The notes: a model not told the origin generated them from the sequence alone. A stretch of 64,000 nt of DNA from Adiantum capillus-veneris (GCA_014529385.2 CM043951.1:110250469-110314468); one strand, 5' to 3'. Shown: positions 1 through 10,063, counted from the first letter of the stretch. Program-made: numbers and translations.

Positions 1-608
1 GAGAAAAATCTTTGGGGGATGCACTATGTAATCATGTGAATTTAGCATGAGGGGTTTTTTAATGAAAACATTTCAGAAAAATTAATAGACATAACACAAC
101 AAAAGGGGGTTTTATATTCCATTTTGGAAAATTTCCTAAAACAAGGGGTTATTTTATTCAATCAAACATGTTAAAAGAGGGATTCTTTAAACACCTGCAA
201 AGCACCCATTATATAGGGGGTCTCTCAATAGTGCAACCCCCAAGGGGAAATCTCATCCTAATTCGAGAAGACTTACAGAACTTGGTGGTCATCATCAAAG
301 AAGATTTGGAGGACAAGAGCTCCGCATACACCAGCATGTTGGCAAATCAGAACGTTTTCGTGCCATGGCACATGCATAATATGAAAATAAAAATATCTAC
401 CTCACTCTTAATGTTTTTGATGTGTGGGACCAAATGCTACAATGGACATAGTGTGATATATGCGAAAATGGATGCCATGGTTGTAGGTGTGTACATACCG
501 TGCCGGGCGTGTACATATTGGGAGTGTGGCACCGTTGCATGTTTTACCACATTAAAGTATGCCTAATTTGCTTTAGGAATGTACAAATGTCAAGTGTTTT
601 GAAGTGGC
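1..608. other. Unassigned sequence upstream of Retro-1 gag
   Basis: AT-rich sequence with runs such as ggggttt and no recognisable coding match. An open frame at 168-566 (132 codons) has no motif I recognise and no neighbour support. The block may include the 5' untranslated part or LTR of the retroelement that follows, but I find no tRNA-complementary primer-binding site and no second copy of it in the window, so this is only inference from position. Confidence 0.4.
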
Positions 609-2005
609 ATGCTCGTTTTGCCTAGGAAGTTCAATGAGATTTCCTCAACCAAAGCGCTTCAATTTGTAGTAATAAAAATGGACCAATTCAATGGTAAAGA
701 TATAACGACGTATCTTTGTGGGTATGTAAAGGAAATGCAGCTACATCTAGTGCCCGAAGTAGAGATGGTGCAAAGTTTTGAACTAGCTTTGGTTCCCGAG
801 ATCAAAGAGCATGTAAGGGAATTAGGAATGAGCATGGGGCAACTTGGGAAGCATTAAAATTAGCCTTAATTAAAAGAAGAGTATTTCATGGAAGACTCCG
901 AAAGGGTGACAAAGATGGATTTTTTAGAGTGGGTAGTTAGGCCAAAAGAGATTCTTTCGCATGTTGAACTGCTAAGGAAATTTGAACGCCACTATGATCA
1001 ATTTTCAAGGACTGAAAAGGCTACCTTAAACTTGGAGAAGATAGAGCTCTTTTTGAAGGCTGCAGGTAAAGAGATTCAAGAGAAGTTAGAGCTACTACTT
1101 AAGGATAAGGATTCAAAACAGGACTTAAAGACTGATTGGAATGAAGTTGAAGATGCAATTTCACTGCTAGCCAATCGACAATGACAAAAGGACAAGATGA
1201 TAGCTAACCCTACTCAATCCCCAAGTGTGCTCGAGAGTCCTATAAAGTTTGTGATTGTGGTTCCAAAGAGTGATGAATCCATCCTTGATGATATTGTTAA
1301 AGGAATTCAGGAGCTAAAGTTAAAGCTTACAAGTCTAGAAGAGAAGGGGAAACCATCAGGTCAACCTACAGGGCAACGACCTCAAACTAGAGAAGGCTTT
1401 GTAAATAGATGCATATGGTGTGATAGTACTAACCATACAGAGAGGTATTGTGAAAGTTTCAAAGATGCCTTGATGAAGGATCTTGTTTTCTTTAAAGATG
1501 GTAAGATTCACTTAAGTGAAACAGGTAAGCTCTTGGGGACAAACTTTAGAGAAGGTGGGATGAAGAAGCTAGTTGAGGACATGGCTACTAGCCACGCCAT
1601 CTTGATGGTTGGTGCAGCCGCCTATGGGTTGAAGGTGGATCCTATTAAGAAAAAAGGATCATTCAAGGTTGAAGAAGAGGAATTTAATAATATTGGAGAA
1701 TTATGGCCATAGGCGATAGAATCCGCTATGAAGGGTAAGATGACTAAAGAGGTTTTACGTGAAGCTGGAGATTGCATTCGGCTTAAAACAGGCTGGAATG
1801 ACCCTGTGGAATCTTTGTCAGTGCATGCATACATTGCCAAGCCAATGAGTCCAATGTTGAAGAGAAGCGTAGACGCGAGAATGGGGACGAAGGGACTTCT
1901 AAACGGGCAACGAGAAGTGGAGGCAGAGATGACACAGTACCTCCTAGATCAACTTCCTCCCAACAGATGCATGTCACTGAAGTGCCTATGCAAGAAGCCT
2001 CTAAA
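609..2005 (+). pseudogene. Retro-1 gag remnant, left half of a split retroelement
   Basis: Gag-like protein of a decayed LTR-type retroelement (capsid/nucleocapsid role, cytoplasmic particles). Long stretches are open in one frame: 609-857, 888-1184, 1197-1712 and 1728-2005. They are separated by a double frameshift near 840-880, an in-frame TGA at 1182-1184 and a TAG at 1710-1712. A CCHC zinc knuckle (C-x2-C-x4-H-x4-C, reading CIWCDSTNHTERYC) starts at about 1410, which supports a nucleocapsid. The capsid-like part (888-1184) is rich in Leu/Glu/Lys. The frame runs into the CACTA-1 insertion at 2006 and continues beyond 10063; removing the insert plus one AAA leaves the frame continuous. Family assignment (gypsy-like) rests on the protease and RT pieces to the right. 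No LTR or PBS was found. Confidence 0.7.
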
Positions 2006-2017
2006 CACTACAAGAGG
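2006..2017 (+). repeat. CACTA-1 left terminal inverted repeat
   Basis: CACTACAAGAGG, the exact reverse complement of 10049-10060. The target duplication AAA lies at 2003-2005. Confidence 0.95.
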
Positions 2018-2027
2018 CTATTCATAC

Positions 2028-2124
2028 TAGCGACGCTCACACAGCGACGCTCAAAAAAAAAAATCCCGGCGTCGCTATGAGCGTCGCAAATTTACAAAGA
2101 AATTTGCGACCTTCATAGCGACGC
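2028..2124. promoter_or_regulatory. CACTA-1 left subterminal TAGCGACGC motif cluster
   Basis: Several direct and inverted copies of GCGTCGCTA / TAGCGACGC lie within about 100 bp of the left end. In En/Spm elements such subterminal repeats bind the TNPA protein and bring the ends together; by analogy these are candidate binding sites. Two copies, at 2028-2036 and 2116-2124, are 88 bp apart and mark the ends of a deletion seen in CACTA-2. Confidence 0.7.
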
Positions 2125-2214
2125 CGGCTGGGCTAAAAAAATAACCGAGCGCGCCCAAAAACTCAGATCTCAGATCTGAGTTTTTCGGCGCCTTCAAGCA
2201 AGGAGCAGGTAACG

Positions 2215-2252
<38 letters not shown>

Positions 2253-2393
2253 TTCTTCTCCACACACACACACACACACACACGAGGAGAGGAAGGAGAG
2301 CCAGGTATGCTCCTTCCCTCTCCTCATTCTCATGTTCCCTTCCCCTCTTTCTCTCTCCCTCTCTCTCTCTCTCACACACACACACATAGTGTT

Positions 2394-2449
<56 letters not shown>

Positions 2450-2450
2450 A
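2215..2450. repeat. Compound CT/CA/GA microsatellites in CACTA-1
   Basis: (CT)n at about 2217-2248, (CA)n at about 2262-2283 and (GA)n at about 2396-2445, followed to 2680 by GAGAGAGAGAAA / ATGCATAAACAAAAA repeats. The same order recurs in CACTA-2 (45576-46045) with different repeat numbers. Long open frames here encode only Arg-Glu, Ser-Leu or Thr-His repeats and are not believed to be genes. Confidence 0.9.
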
Positions 2451-2870
2451 ACAAAAACAAAAACGCACACACACATACATAAACAAAGAATGCACACACA
2501 CATTGACAGAGGAAAAGAGAGAGAGAGAGCATGCATAAACAAAAACCGCACGCATTGAGAGAGGAAAAGAGAGAGAGAACATGCATAAACAAAAAACGCA
2601 CACATTGAGAGAGGAAAAGAGAGAGAAAACATGCATAAGATCCAAAAAAACGCACACACATTGAGAGAGAAAGAGAGAGAAACTAATTTAACGTCGTAGG
2701 AAACTAATTAAAATTAAAAGACCTAAAGATCTAGCCGACGAGGAGTTGAACTCAAGACCTATTATTCAAGAGGGAAATGGCATAATCAATCTATCATACT
2801 TGGCATGGGTGATAGAAAGGTTATACCATTTATCTCTTTTTATTGGCACACACATCCACACACGCGCACA

Positions 2871-3010
2871 CACACAAGAAGAAGAGAGTTATAACGTCGT
2901 AGGAAACTATCTTAAAAGACGTTAAAGATTAGGTTATATGTAGACTTACATTAAATTAGATTTAGGTTTATTTTTAACTAGATTTACATTTATTTACGCT
3001 AGATTTAGAT
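2871..3010 (+). repeat. Direct repeat left of the captured HMA fragment
   Basis: CACACAAGAAGAAGAGAGTT followed by an AACGTCGTARGAAACTAT / TTAAAGATTAGGTTA segment and TTAGATTTAGGTTTATTT-type repeats. A closely similar copy lies at 3591-3735, on the other side of the captured gene fragment. CACTA-2 has the same arrangement at about 46241-46395 and 46950-47085. Confidence 0.75.
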
Positions 3011-3045
3011 TTACGTTATATTAGATTAGATTTAGGTCTCCATAG

Positions 3046-3396
3046 ACTGCGATGCCTGCATGAAGCGGGTGAAGAAAGCCCTCAATGGAATATAGGGTAT
3101 TGCTGCCTTCACTCATGGTGGGCTCCGTTGATCCAAAAGTACTGGTGAAATGTCTTCAGAAGATAGGGAAGAAGGTGGATCTTCAGGGCGGCAAGAGTCA
3201 CTACATCCTCGACAATGACCATCTAGACAACCTCTAGTCATTCAACAGCAACTTCAAAGTTAGTAACAAGAGAAAGAACGGTCCAAAGGGCCAATTGCTG
3301 TCGTCAGATGTGGATGGAGATGAGGCAGCGTCACCGCCGGAAGTTAACTCTCACATCTTTAGTGATGAGAATGCCAACTCTTGCCGAGTTATGTGA
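3046..3396 (+). pseudogene. Captured HMA/HIPP-like (heavy-metal-associated) gene fragment in CACTA-1
   Basis: The fragment resembles plant heavy-metal-associated isoprenylated proteins, which bind metal ions through an HMA domain and attach to membranes by a C-terminal lipid. The first part (frame from 3048) reads CDACMKRVKKALNGI, matching the CxxC helix of HMA, then hits TAG at 3093-3095. After a frame change, GSVDPKVLVKCLQKIGKKV (from 3121) matches the second half of HMA. A TAG lies at 3235-3237, and the frame ends in CRVM plus TGA (3382-3396), a CaaX-type prenylation box. ATAG directly before 3046 looks like an intron acceptor. Stops and frame change show it is decayed. It lies upstream of the transposase gene, between ~140-bp direct repeats. 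Seen: motifs and breaks. Inferred: capture from a host gene. Confidence 0.65.
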
Positions 3397-3515
3397 AAAA
3401 TAAGTTTTAAGGTTCTTATAATCCCTGTTAGTTTAGTTCTTTGTTTTTAATATAACATAATTTACGTTAGATTTAGATTTATGTTATATTAGATTAGACT
3501 TAGGTTTATTTAGGT

Positions 3516-3519
<4 letters not shown>

Positions 3520-3596
<77 letters not shown>
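3520..3596. repeat. (CA)n microsatellite
   Basis: About 38 CA units. The matching site in CACTA-2 (46919-46950) has about 16 units, so it is length-variable. Confidence 0.97.
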
Positions 3597-3597
<1 letters not shown>

Positions 3598-3735
3598 GAA
3601 GAAGAGAGTTTTAACGTCGTAAGAAACTATCCCAAAAGACGTTAAAGATTAGGTTAGATGTAGACTTACGTTAAATTAGATTTAGGTTTATTTTTAGTTA
3701 GATTTACGTTTATTTAGATTTACGCTTATTTACAT
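3591..3735 (+). repeat. Direct repeat right of the captured HMA fragment
   Basis: Second copy of the repeat at 2871-3010 (AACGTCGTAAGAAACTAT, then TTAAAGATTAGGTTAGATG and TTAGATTTAGG units). Confidence 0.75.
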
Positions 3736-4026
3736 TAGATCGAGTCCACGCAAGAATTACTTACGGTTTAGGGTTTAGAGTTAGACGAACAGTGAAAAGA
3801 TCTACTGTGAAAAGATGTTAAGATGCTGTGAAGTGCTACAGCTAGAGAAGAGGCAAAGGGGTTTTGTCCACTACATGCAGTATCATGTAGACGTGGGTCT
3901 GTAGATTTCTTGTACCCACAAATATAGGTATTGACCAATAAAGACGAGATTATAACCCGGTGGTTCTGATCTCCGTGCACCTCTAGACCGAGGTGTGCGG
4001 GGATTAGACATGACTAGAGAATGTGA

Positions 4027-4107
<81 letters not shown>

Positions 4108-4169
4108 GACGAAGAATGCCAATAGAATATTAAATTTGTTGTCTAGGTTATAAGATTTTTATCCTCATT
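3736..4169 (+). other. CACTA-1 leader between captured fragment and transposase
   Basis: No domain recognised. It holds a (GA)n tract at 4030-4104 just upstream of the transposase start and a short two-unit telomere-like ggtttagggtttag near 3767. The whole stretch is nearly identical at 47090-47513 in CACTA-2, apart from the GA length, and probably carries the promoter and 5' leader of gene 1. Confidence 0.5.
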
Positions 4170-7100
4170 ATGAGTAGTGACGAGGATATGGGACCGTCCA
4201 ACCGAAACACCTATCTCTCAATGAGGGTCTTATGTCCTTGTAATCAATGCAAGCATGCTGTGCGACGGACAAGACGTGTTTCTTTGCAGCACGTTCGCGA
4301 ATTTGGCGAGTTCGATCCATCTATTATAGATCGAGTTGTTGCCAATTATAACTCGTCGGACTCTAACGCTGGCCAACAAGCAGCAATCTTGCAACCCAAT
4401 AGACGTGTTCGTAGGCGCTTTGGTCAAGCAGCATATGTGAGGCCACAAGATGTAGCCTCTGACAGCTTGGGGGATGATCATGCAGAGCACATTCCCAACG
4501 AGGCAATGTTTGAGCCCGAGATTGATGAAATGATCGAGACGATCATGGATTCAGAAAGGCTTATCTATGATGATATGAAAAGTGAAGCCGATACGCCATT
4601 GTATAATGGAGCACGTATGTCTAGATTGAAAGCACTCCCGGTTCTTCTCAACATGCAGGCAAAGTTTGGATGGAGTGACACTAGCGTCACAGCGCTTTTC
4701 AGGTGATCTATTACAATTAGTTTACTTTAATAAAACTCTAAATGTATAATGATCTGATAGATTTTTACACGACTGTATCATATTTTTATGTAGTGTAGAT
4801 TGCTGAAAGAGCACATACTACCAGCTGACAATGTGATGCCAGATTCCCGAGATGAAGCAAGAAAGATTTTGCAAAACTTGGGGATGGATTACAATTCTAT
4901 CCACGCTTGTCCTAATGACTGCATTCTTTTCAGAGGGGAATACATAGACATGGAGAAGTGTCCGAAATGTGATTCCGAAAGATATCGAGTAGATCTCCAC
5001 GGGACAAAAATTCCACAAAAGGTTTTGCGACATTTCCCTCTGCTTCCTCGCATCAAGCATTTCTTCGAATGTAAGTCCATGGCCGCCCTAGCATCATGGC
5101 ATGAGGAGAATAAATCTTCGGATGGTGTGCTACGAATTCCTGCAGATTGCGTAGCCTGGAAACATATAGATGGAACATGGTCGGATTTTGCCAGGGAAGC
5201 TCGAAATTTACGCTTAGGCCTGGCTATGGATGGCGTAAATCCATTTGGTCAAAGATCAACATCTTACAGTGTATGGCCCGTTGTCATCGTCAACTACAAC
5301 ATTCCCCCGTGGTTGACTACGAAGAAGGGGCACCTATGGCTAAGCTTGATTGTGCCAGGGCGATATAAAGTGGGGAATATGGATGTGTATCTTCGTCCAC
5401 TATTGGAAGAGCTACAACAATTGTGGATTGACATAGAGGTGGTGGATATGAGCCGACACACAGGACGACGGAATGCTTTGATCAGAGGCATTCTAATGTG
5501 GACCATGCATGACTATCCCGGGCTAACAGAATGCTCAGGTGATCTATTGACACTCCTCACTCAGACACTGTAAATCTTGTTTTTTCCCATAGTTGATCTA
5601 TTATCATGTGTATACATGCAGGGCTTCAAACAAGTGGATACAGAGCATGTGTCACATGTGGACCTAGACTGAATGCACGTAGGGCACCCTCACTGAAGAA
5701 GCAAATCTACGAAGGTCATCAAGCGTATCTTCCAGAGAATCATGTGTTACGCGACAGCTTTTTGGGAAGAGAGCCACCAAGGATGTCTGCACAAGCATGG
5801 TTAGAGCAGAAGGAGATGTGAGATGACGGATTGCCTCCAGGGATGAAGAGACTATCTCTATGGTACGAGTTACCATACTGGCCCCGACTCATGATCAATC
5901 ACTTGCTCGATCCAATGCACATATTCAAGAATGTGGGTAATCTACTATGGGACCATCTGACCGGCAAGAAAGATACTTTGGGAGCCAGAGTTGACCTTAG
6001 AAATGTGGATCGTATGGAGCAATGTTGGCCGCAAACAGCGTCTGATGGATCGATAAAACTCCCTAAAGCACCATGGATTTTCACAGGAGCCCAAGAACGC
6101 AAAGTAAAAGAGACCATTCGATCTTTGCGGACCCCCACTGGCGTAATGCACTCGCTCCGAACGTGTTTTACTAAAGAAGGAAAGCTTACCGGTTTGAAGT
6201 CACACGATTGGCATAAAATGTGTCAGGTACGTTCAGAGTGGACTTTAATATCATTGCATAAAATGTGGACTTTAATATCATTGTTGCACATACTTTACAG
6301 TTTATTTTACCGGTTTCCATTGAGGGATGCTTGTCTCTCGACATTCGTAACACAATCTACAAACTTGCAAAGCTGGTGCAATGGATCTCACAAAAGGAGA
6401 TCAACGTAGACTCCATACCATTCGCCACACTAAATGCTGCGGAGCTTGTGTGCATGTTTGAGAAACATTTTCCTACTACTATGCTAACCATTCAGGTGCA
6501 TCTTCTTGTTCACATAGTTGATGAGGTGGAAATAGCTGGCACAGTTCATTCCAGATGGATGTTCTTCTTAGAACGTTTCATGAAAACACTTAAGGGATAT
6601 GTGCGTCAAAAGGCACGTCCGGAGGGTAGCATGGCAGAAGGTTGGTTGGTATCAGAGTCCCTAGTGTACATTGGAGAGTGGCTAGACGGATTTGATAAAG
6701 CCCGGGACACGCTATGGCGAACCATAGATGATGAGCGCATATCTGGGATTGTCATGTGCAATCTCGGTGTTGAGAAGAAGATGACGGAAGATCTAGAGGC
6801 TAGATCTAGAGGCTAAAATCAACCGATTTTGCATGCTTCACAATCCAGTGATGCAAAAGTGGATTTCACAATATGAGGATGCAAAGCAAGAGTGACAAAG
6901 GGCACGAATCGAGTGGAGACGGGGAAGACGACCACCGATGCACTATCCAGCGGTTCTGGAGAGCCTACCAACCTTCATGAGCTTAAGATGGCTGCACAAC
7001 CAATTGAAAAGCGCACAACAATGCGGTGACGAAGTGACTGAGGAAGAGTGGGAGTACTCTCGGGGTTGCGCGACCAAGGTAAGTTTGCAATGTACGACTA

Positions 7101-7890
7101 GCAAGTGACTTTATTTATAAACGTTTGAACGGCCACTCATAATCTTTGTTCGTTGTAGTATAAGTCATACACAGCAGCATGGTGTAAAGGTCAACATTTT
7201 AGGGTGGAACGAATCGACAAAAAGCGTTTTACTCAAGATTGTGGAATCATGGCAAAATTTGAATAGTCTAGTCGACGACGTTCCTCTGATGCAGATCCTG
7301 TGGTGGCGGAACTCACTTACTTCGGCACGCTGCAAGAGATTTTGAGGATCGATTACAAAGGATTTTTTGTCGACTTTTTCGATGTGCAATGGTTCAAGAT
7401 AATCATGGAGGGTCGCAATGCTACTGTGCGTAGAGGAGAGTCTGGTTTTCTTGAGGTGGATTCTACTAAGAAATGGACTGACCTAAGAGACACTTTCGTA
7501 CTACCCGAGAATTGTGAACAAGTAAGTATGTAAATAGTTATGTGCTTGAAAGCTCTCATGTAAGTTATGTGGCTCTGGCAGGTAATATTTCATCCTACAA
7601 AGTCTACATCAAACTGGTGGTACGTCATAGAGGTAGCCCCTCGTAGTGCAAGGACGTATGAAGGTTAGCATGTGCCAATCACAACGGCATCAATGGAGGA
7701 GATCAGAGAAGATGCTCAATCAGAAGCCGCTGCGGTGGTGCCAGACGAGCATCAAGATGCTACTACTCTATATGGGGTGCATGCAAAGGAGCTACAAAAT
7801 GAAACAGAGGATATGTGTTTAAACGGAGAGCTCTATATAGATATAGGAAGTTATGCTGAGTTATGCGAGGATGAGAGAGAGATCTCTTAA
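4170..7890 (+). pseudogene. CACTA-1 gene 1: TNP2-type transposase (Transposase_21 + DUF4218 + DUF4216)
   Basis: Nuclear transposase expected to cut and join CACTA ends. Exons inferred from GT-AG boundaries: 4170-4702, 4799-5538, 5622-6226, 6301-7078, 7159-7521, 7582-7890. Exon 1 has a Cys motif (CPCNQCKHAV). Exons 2-3 match Transposase_21 (HACPNDCILFRGEY, MDGVNPFGQRS, LLDPMHIFKNV). Exon 4 matches DUF4218 (HLLVHIVDEVEIAG, RWMFFLERFMKTLKGY, KARPEGSMAEGWL). Exons 5-6 resemble DUF4216 (ELTYFGTLQEIL, NWWYVIEVAPRS). Lesions: TGA 5819-5821; a 13-bp tandem duplication (6790-6802/6803-6815) that shifts frame; TGA 6893-6895; TAG 7264-7266; TAG 7666-7668. CACTA-2 has CAG and TAC at the last two places but shares the TGA at 6893. 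Exon calls are mine and untested. Confidence 0.88.
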
Positions 7891-8162
7891 AGCCACAAAT
7901 ATTGTATTTGAACAATTTTGCTCCGTGTTGTAAAAGCTCTGGCTCTCTAAGTACCTTCCATGGTGTATAACGCTCTTTTCTACTCGCGCTCACATCTTTT
8001 GATTGAAAATTCTGAGTTTTCAACTTGCCTCTTCTATCACTCAATTCATTGCGTCATTGTATTTATATGCGTCATTGCGTCATTGTATTTAATGGTCTTT
8101 GCGTCATTGTCTACTCTATTCATTCAATATTAAGTTTAAATATTCGTGTGTTTAATGCAGGT
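7891..8162 (+). other. Spacer between the two CACTA-1 genes
   Basis: Noncoding, about 270 bp, with a short run of CATTGCGTCATTGTATTTA repeats at 8045-8110. TTTAATGCAG just before the next start could be an intron acceptor, so both genes may share a primary transcript and be produced by alternative splicing, as En/Spm does. That is inference. Confidence 0.4.
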
Positions 8163-9472
8163 ATGGATGATGAGGAGTTTCTTTCTTCTTTGTCACCGCA
8201 GCAGAGATAGTGGTACGTGGAGCGTCATCGCTCTGGTGCATCATCGCGCGTTGCTACTCCATCCGCATCTCCCTCTCTTTCGGAGCATTCGGCGCGCTCC
8301 GAAGCTTCGGCGTCGACGAGACGAGCTTCACACTCGTCTAGACACAGGTGCTCTAGTGGTTGCGGTGGCGGTTGTTGTGGGGATTCCGCCACCGATTCCT
8401 CCACACCGCCTCGTGTTCGACGAGGCTCTTTACCCTCCCCTTCTTTGCCCGCCCCCACACCAGCCACAACATCGCCATCTACGCCAGGTTTTTCACGACT
8501 GACTGTTCCTAGAAGCTACACACCTCTACCTACTCCGCCAGGAGCCACCCCACTCGACACTCCTCGCTTCGGGGCCCAGACGCCGGTGGAGACACCTGAC
8601 GTCCGTACCCCCATCGACACGCCGCTAGAGACCCCTGCCGGGACACCCAGCTTCACGTGTCACCGGCCAGAGGGCTTGTCTTACTCCATCGACTTCAGCG
8701 GCGGCATCATCATGGATGATGACGGCAAGAAGGTGATCTCGCGCATGCGTGGTCTTTGCTCTCAGCTGTTTAGACACTACATACTAAAAAAATGGAGTGA
8801 AGTACCAAGTGATTTAAAAAACAGAGTCATCAGCATACTTCATGATGAGTTTCCCGTTCCAACACGGGATCAACGCTTCAATGAAGACCTGATGCAGATT
8901 CGAATGCGCGAATAATGCAAACACAAGCGTTCCGAAGTGCAAAAAGCAATCAAGCATGGGTGGAACAGGCCAGATTGGCTGGCCAAAGAAGATTGGAAGA
9001 ATGCGAAGAAAGCAGCGCGCGAGAATCTCGACAAGTGGAAGCAACAAAAGGATGCAGCCAGAGCGCGAGTAGAGGCAGGGAGCTCGCACCACTTGGGGAG
9101 CGGTGGATGGGCATCATTTGAGGCCGATTTTGTAAGTGTTTTCGCATTGCTCTTTATGTTCGATAGTTTAGGGTTTATGAGTTTTTTAATTCTAACATAA
9201 TGAAATCTTTGTATGTTTTGATAGTGGTCGATGACAGGACATGATCCCACACTGTACGAGCGCGAGTACGCAGGCAGGAAGGGCTTAAACGCCCTGATGG
9301 ACATTCTCAGTTCTCGCGGCGGCATGGTTAGTATTAGGGTTTACTCTTTTTTATTTTTTGTATTGTTTTATAAATGTCGTTATATGTTTATACTTACTGA
9401 AAGCTGTCTTATTGTCTTTTTTTGCAGAATCCGACAGATATGCCGCTTGGACGCGATGAGACGTCTGACTAG
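8163..9472 (+). pseudogene. CACTA-1 gene 2: TNPA-like / Transposase_24-like accessory protein
   Basis: Likely the accessory DNA-binding protein of the element. Exons 8163-9131, 9225-9326 and 9428-9472 (GTAAGT and GTTAGT donors, ATAG and TTGCAG acceptors; ends GAC TAG). The start MDDEEFLSSLSPQQ is followed by a Ser/Thr/Pro-rich region with many TP steps (about residues 60-165). Then comes a basic helical part (KKWSEVPSDLKNRV, HGWNRPDWLAKEDW, NAKKAARE) and a conserved end (YEREYAGRKGLNALMDIL), as in Ptta/En/Spm (Transposase_24) proteins. Two breaks: TAG at 8208-8210, where CACTA-2 has CAG, and TAA at 8913-8915, where CACTA-2 has TAC. The order after gene 1 on the same strand fits En/Spm organisation. 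The family match is from motif memory. Confidence 0.75.
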
Positions 9473-9834
9473 ACGACGTCAGTTTAACCGTAGCTAGATA
9501 GCAGTAGTTTAGGGTTTCTCATAGCTTATGTATCATGAGACGGATTTTATACGTCTTTTTGAACCATGTATATTATTACATTTGTCACCGCAGTTCCTTT
9601 TGCCAATCAATTCTTTATGCCTATGATGTTGTACAATTACCATTATTACATTTGCCAATCAATTCATTTTGCCTATGATGTGTACAATTGTCAATTTTGC
9701 AAACAATGCGTCTTGTGGGTGACTATTTTGGGTCTATTATCTACCCTTGCACTTTTTTTAAAAAGTGAATCAAGTACAATATGGTTGATGGGTGGCAGGG
9801 CATTCAATGCCCTGCCACCAAAAAAAAATTCTCT
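9473..9834. other. CACTA-1 3' noncoding region
   Basis: Holds a partial tandem duplication: ATTACATTTG...CCAATCAATTC...TTTGCCTATGATG...TACAATT occurs twice between about 9576 and 9690. GGGTGGCAGGGCATTCAATGCCCTGCCACC at 9790-9819 can form a strong hairpin with a GGTGGCAGGGCATT stem, possibly a transcript 3' end. Confidence 0.55.
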
Positions 9835-10035
9835 CGGGCGTCGCTATAACCGTCGCTATTTATGGCTCTGTAGCATCGCTATGAGCGTCGCTATAGTCTG
9901 CAGTGTAAACGTCGCTATAAGTGTCGCTATGGGCGTCGCTATATAGCGACGCTCTCGTAGCGACGCTCGTAGCGACGGTTTTAGCGACGCCGGGGGTTAT
10001 AAAAACCCAGTGTATTTCCGTCGCTAACAGCGTCA
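9835..10035. promoter_or_regulatory. CACTA-1 right subterminal repeat cluster
   Basis: More than ten copies of GCGTCGCTAT or its complement, including a perfect 20-bp palindrome GCGTCGCTATATAGCGACGC at 9933-9952. These are candidate accessory-protein binding sites, mirroring the left end. A similar but rearranged cluster lies at 51198-51365 in CACTA-2. Confidence 0.75.
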
Positions 10036-10048
10036 CAAGAGCACACAA

Positions 10049-10060
10049 CCTCTTGTAGTG
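10049..10060 (-). repeat. CACTA-1 right terminal inverted repeat
   Basis: CCTCTTGTAGTG, followed by the AAA duplication at 10061-10063. Confidence 0.95.
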
Positions 10061-10063
10061 AAA

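Larger units (their letters stand above)
2006..10060 (+). mobile_element. CACTA-1, En/Spm-type DNA transposon inserted in Retro-1
   Basis: The element starts CACTACAAGAGG (2006-2017) and ends CCTCTTGTAGTG (10049-10060), perfect 12-bp terminal inverted repeats. It is flanked by the 3-bp duplication AAA (2003-2005 and 10061-10063), the target-site length known for CACTA elements. Both ends carry clusters of TAGCGACGC-type subterminal motifs. Inside, in order: microsatellites, a captured HMA/HIPP-like fragment (3046-3396), a six-exon TNP2-type transposase gene (4170-7890) and a TNPA-like second gene (8163-9472), all on the plus strand. Both transposase genes carry stops and one carries a frameshifting 13-bp duplication, so the copy is probably not autonomous now. 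It interrupts the Retro-1 gag-pol region. Confidence 0.95.

Noticed and set aside
168..566. 132-codon open frame near the left edge
   Set aside because: No recognisable motif, no homologous copy in the window, and no splice or promoter support.
2163..2661. Long overlapping open frames on both strands (also 3883-4122, 39826-40083, 40369-40741, 45455-46028)
   Set aside because: They translate (GA)n, (CT)n and (CA)n tracts into Arg-Glu, Ser-Leu or Thr-His repeats in several frames at once; low-complexity artefacts.
2732..2804. tRNA-like stretch on the minus strand (AGTTCAACTCC resembling a B box), also in CACTA-2
   Set aside because: T-arm pairing is poor and no full cloverleaf or A box fits. 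At most a SINE- or tRNA-derived scrap; not called as a tRNA gene.
3764..3782. Telomere-like GGTTTAGGGTTTAG
   Set aside because: Only about two TTTAGGG units; too short to be an interstitial telomere.
8225..8467. Minus-strand frame opposite the Ser/Pro-rich part of CACTA gene 2
   Set aside because: Shadow of GC-rich low-complexity coding sequence.
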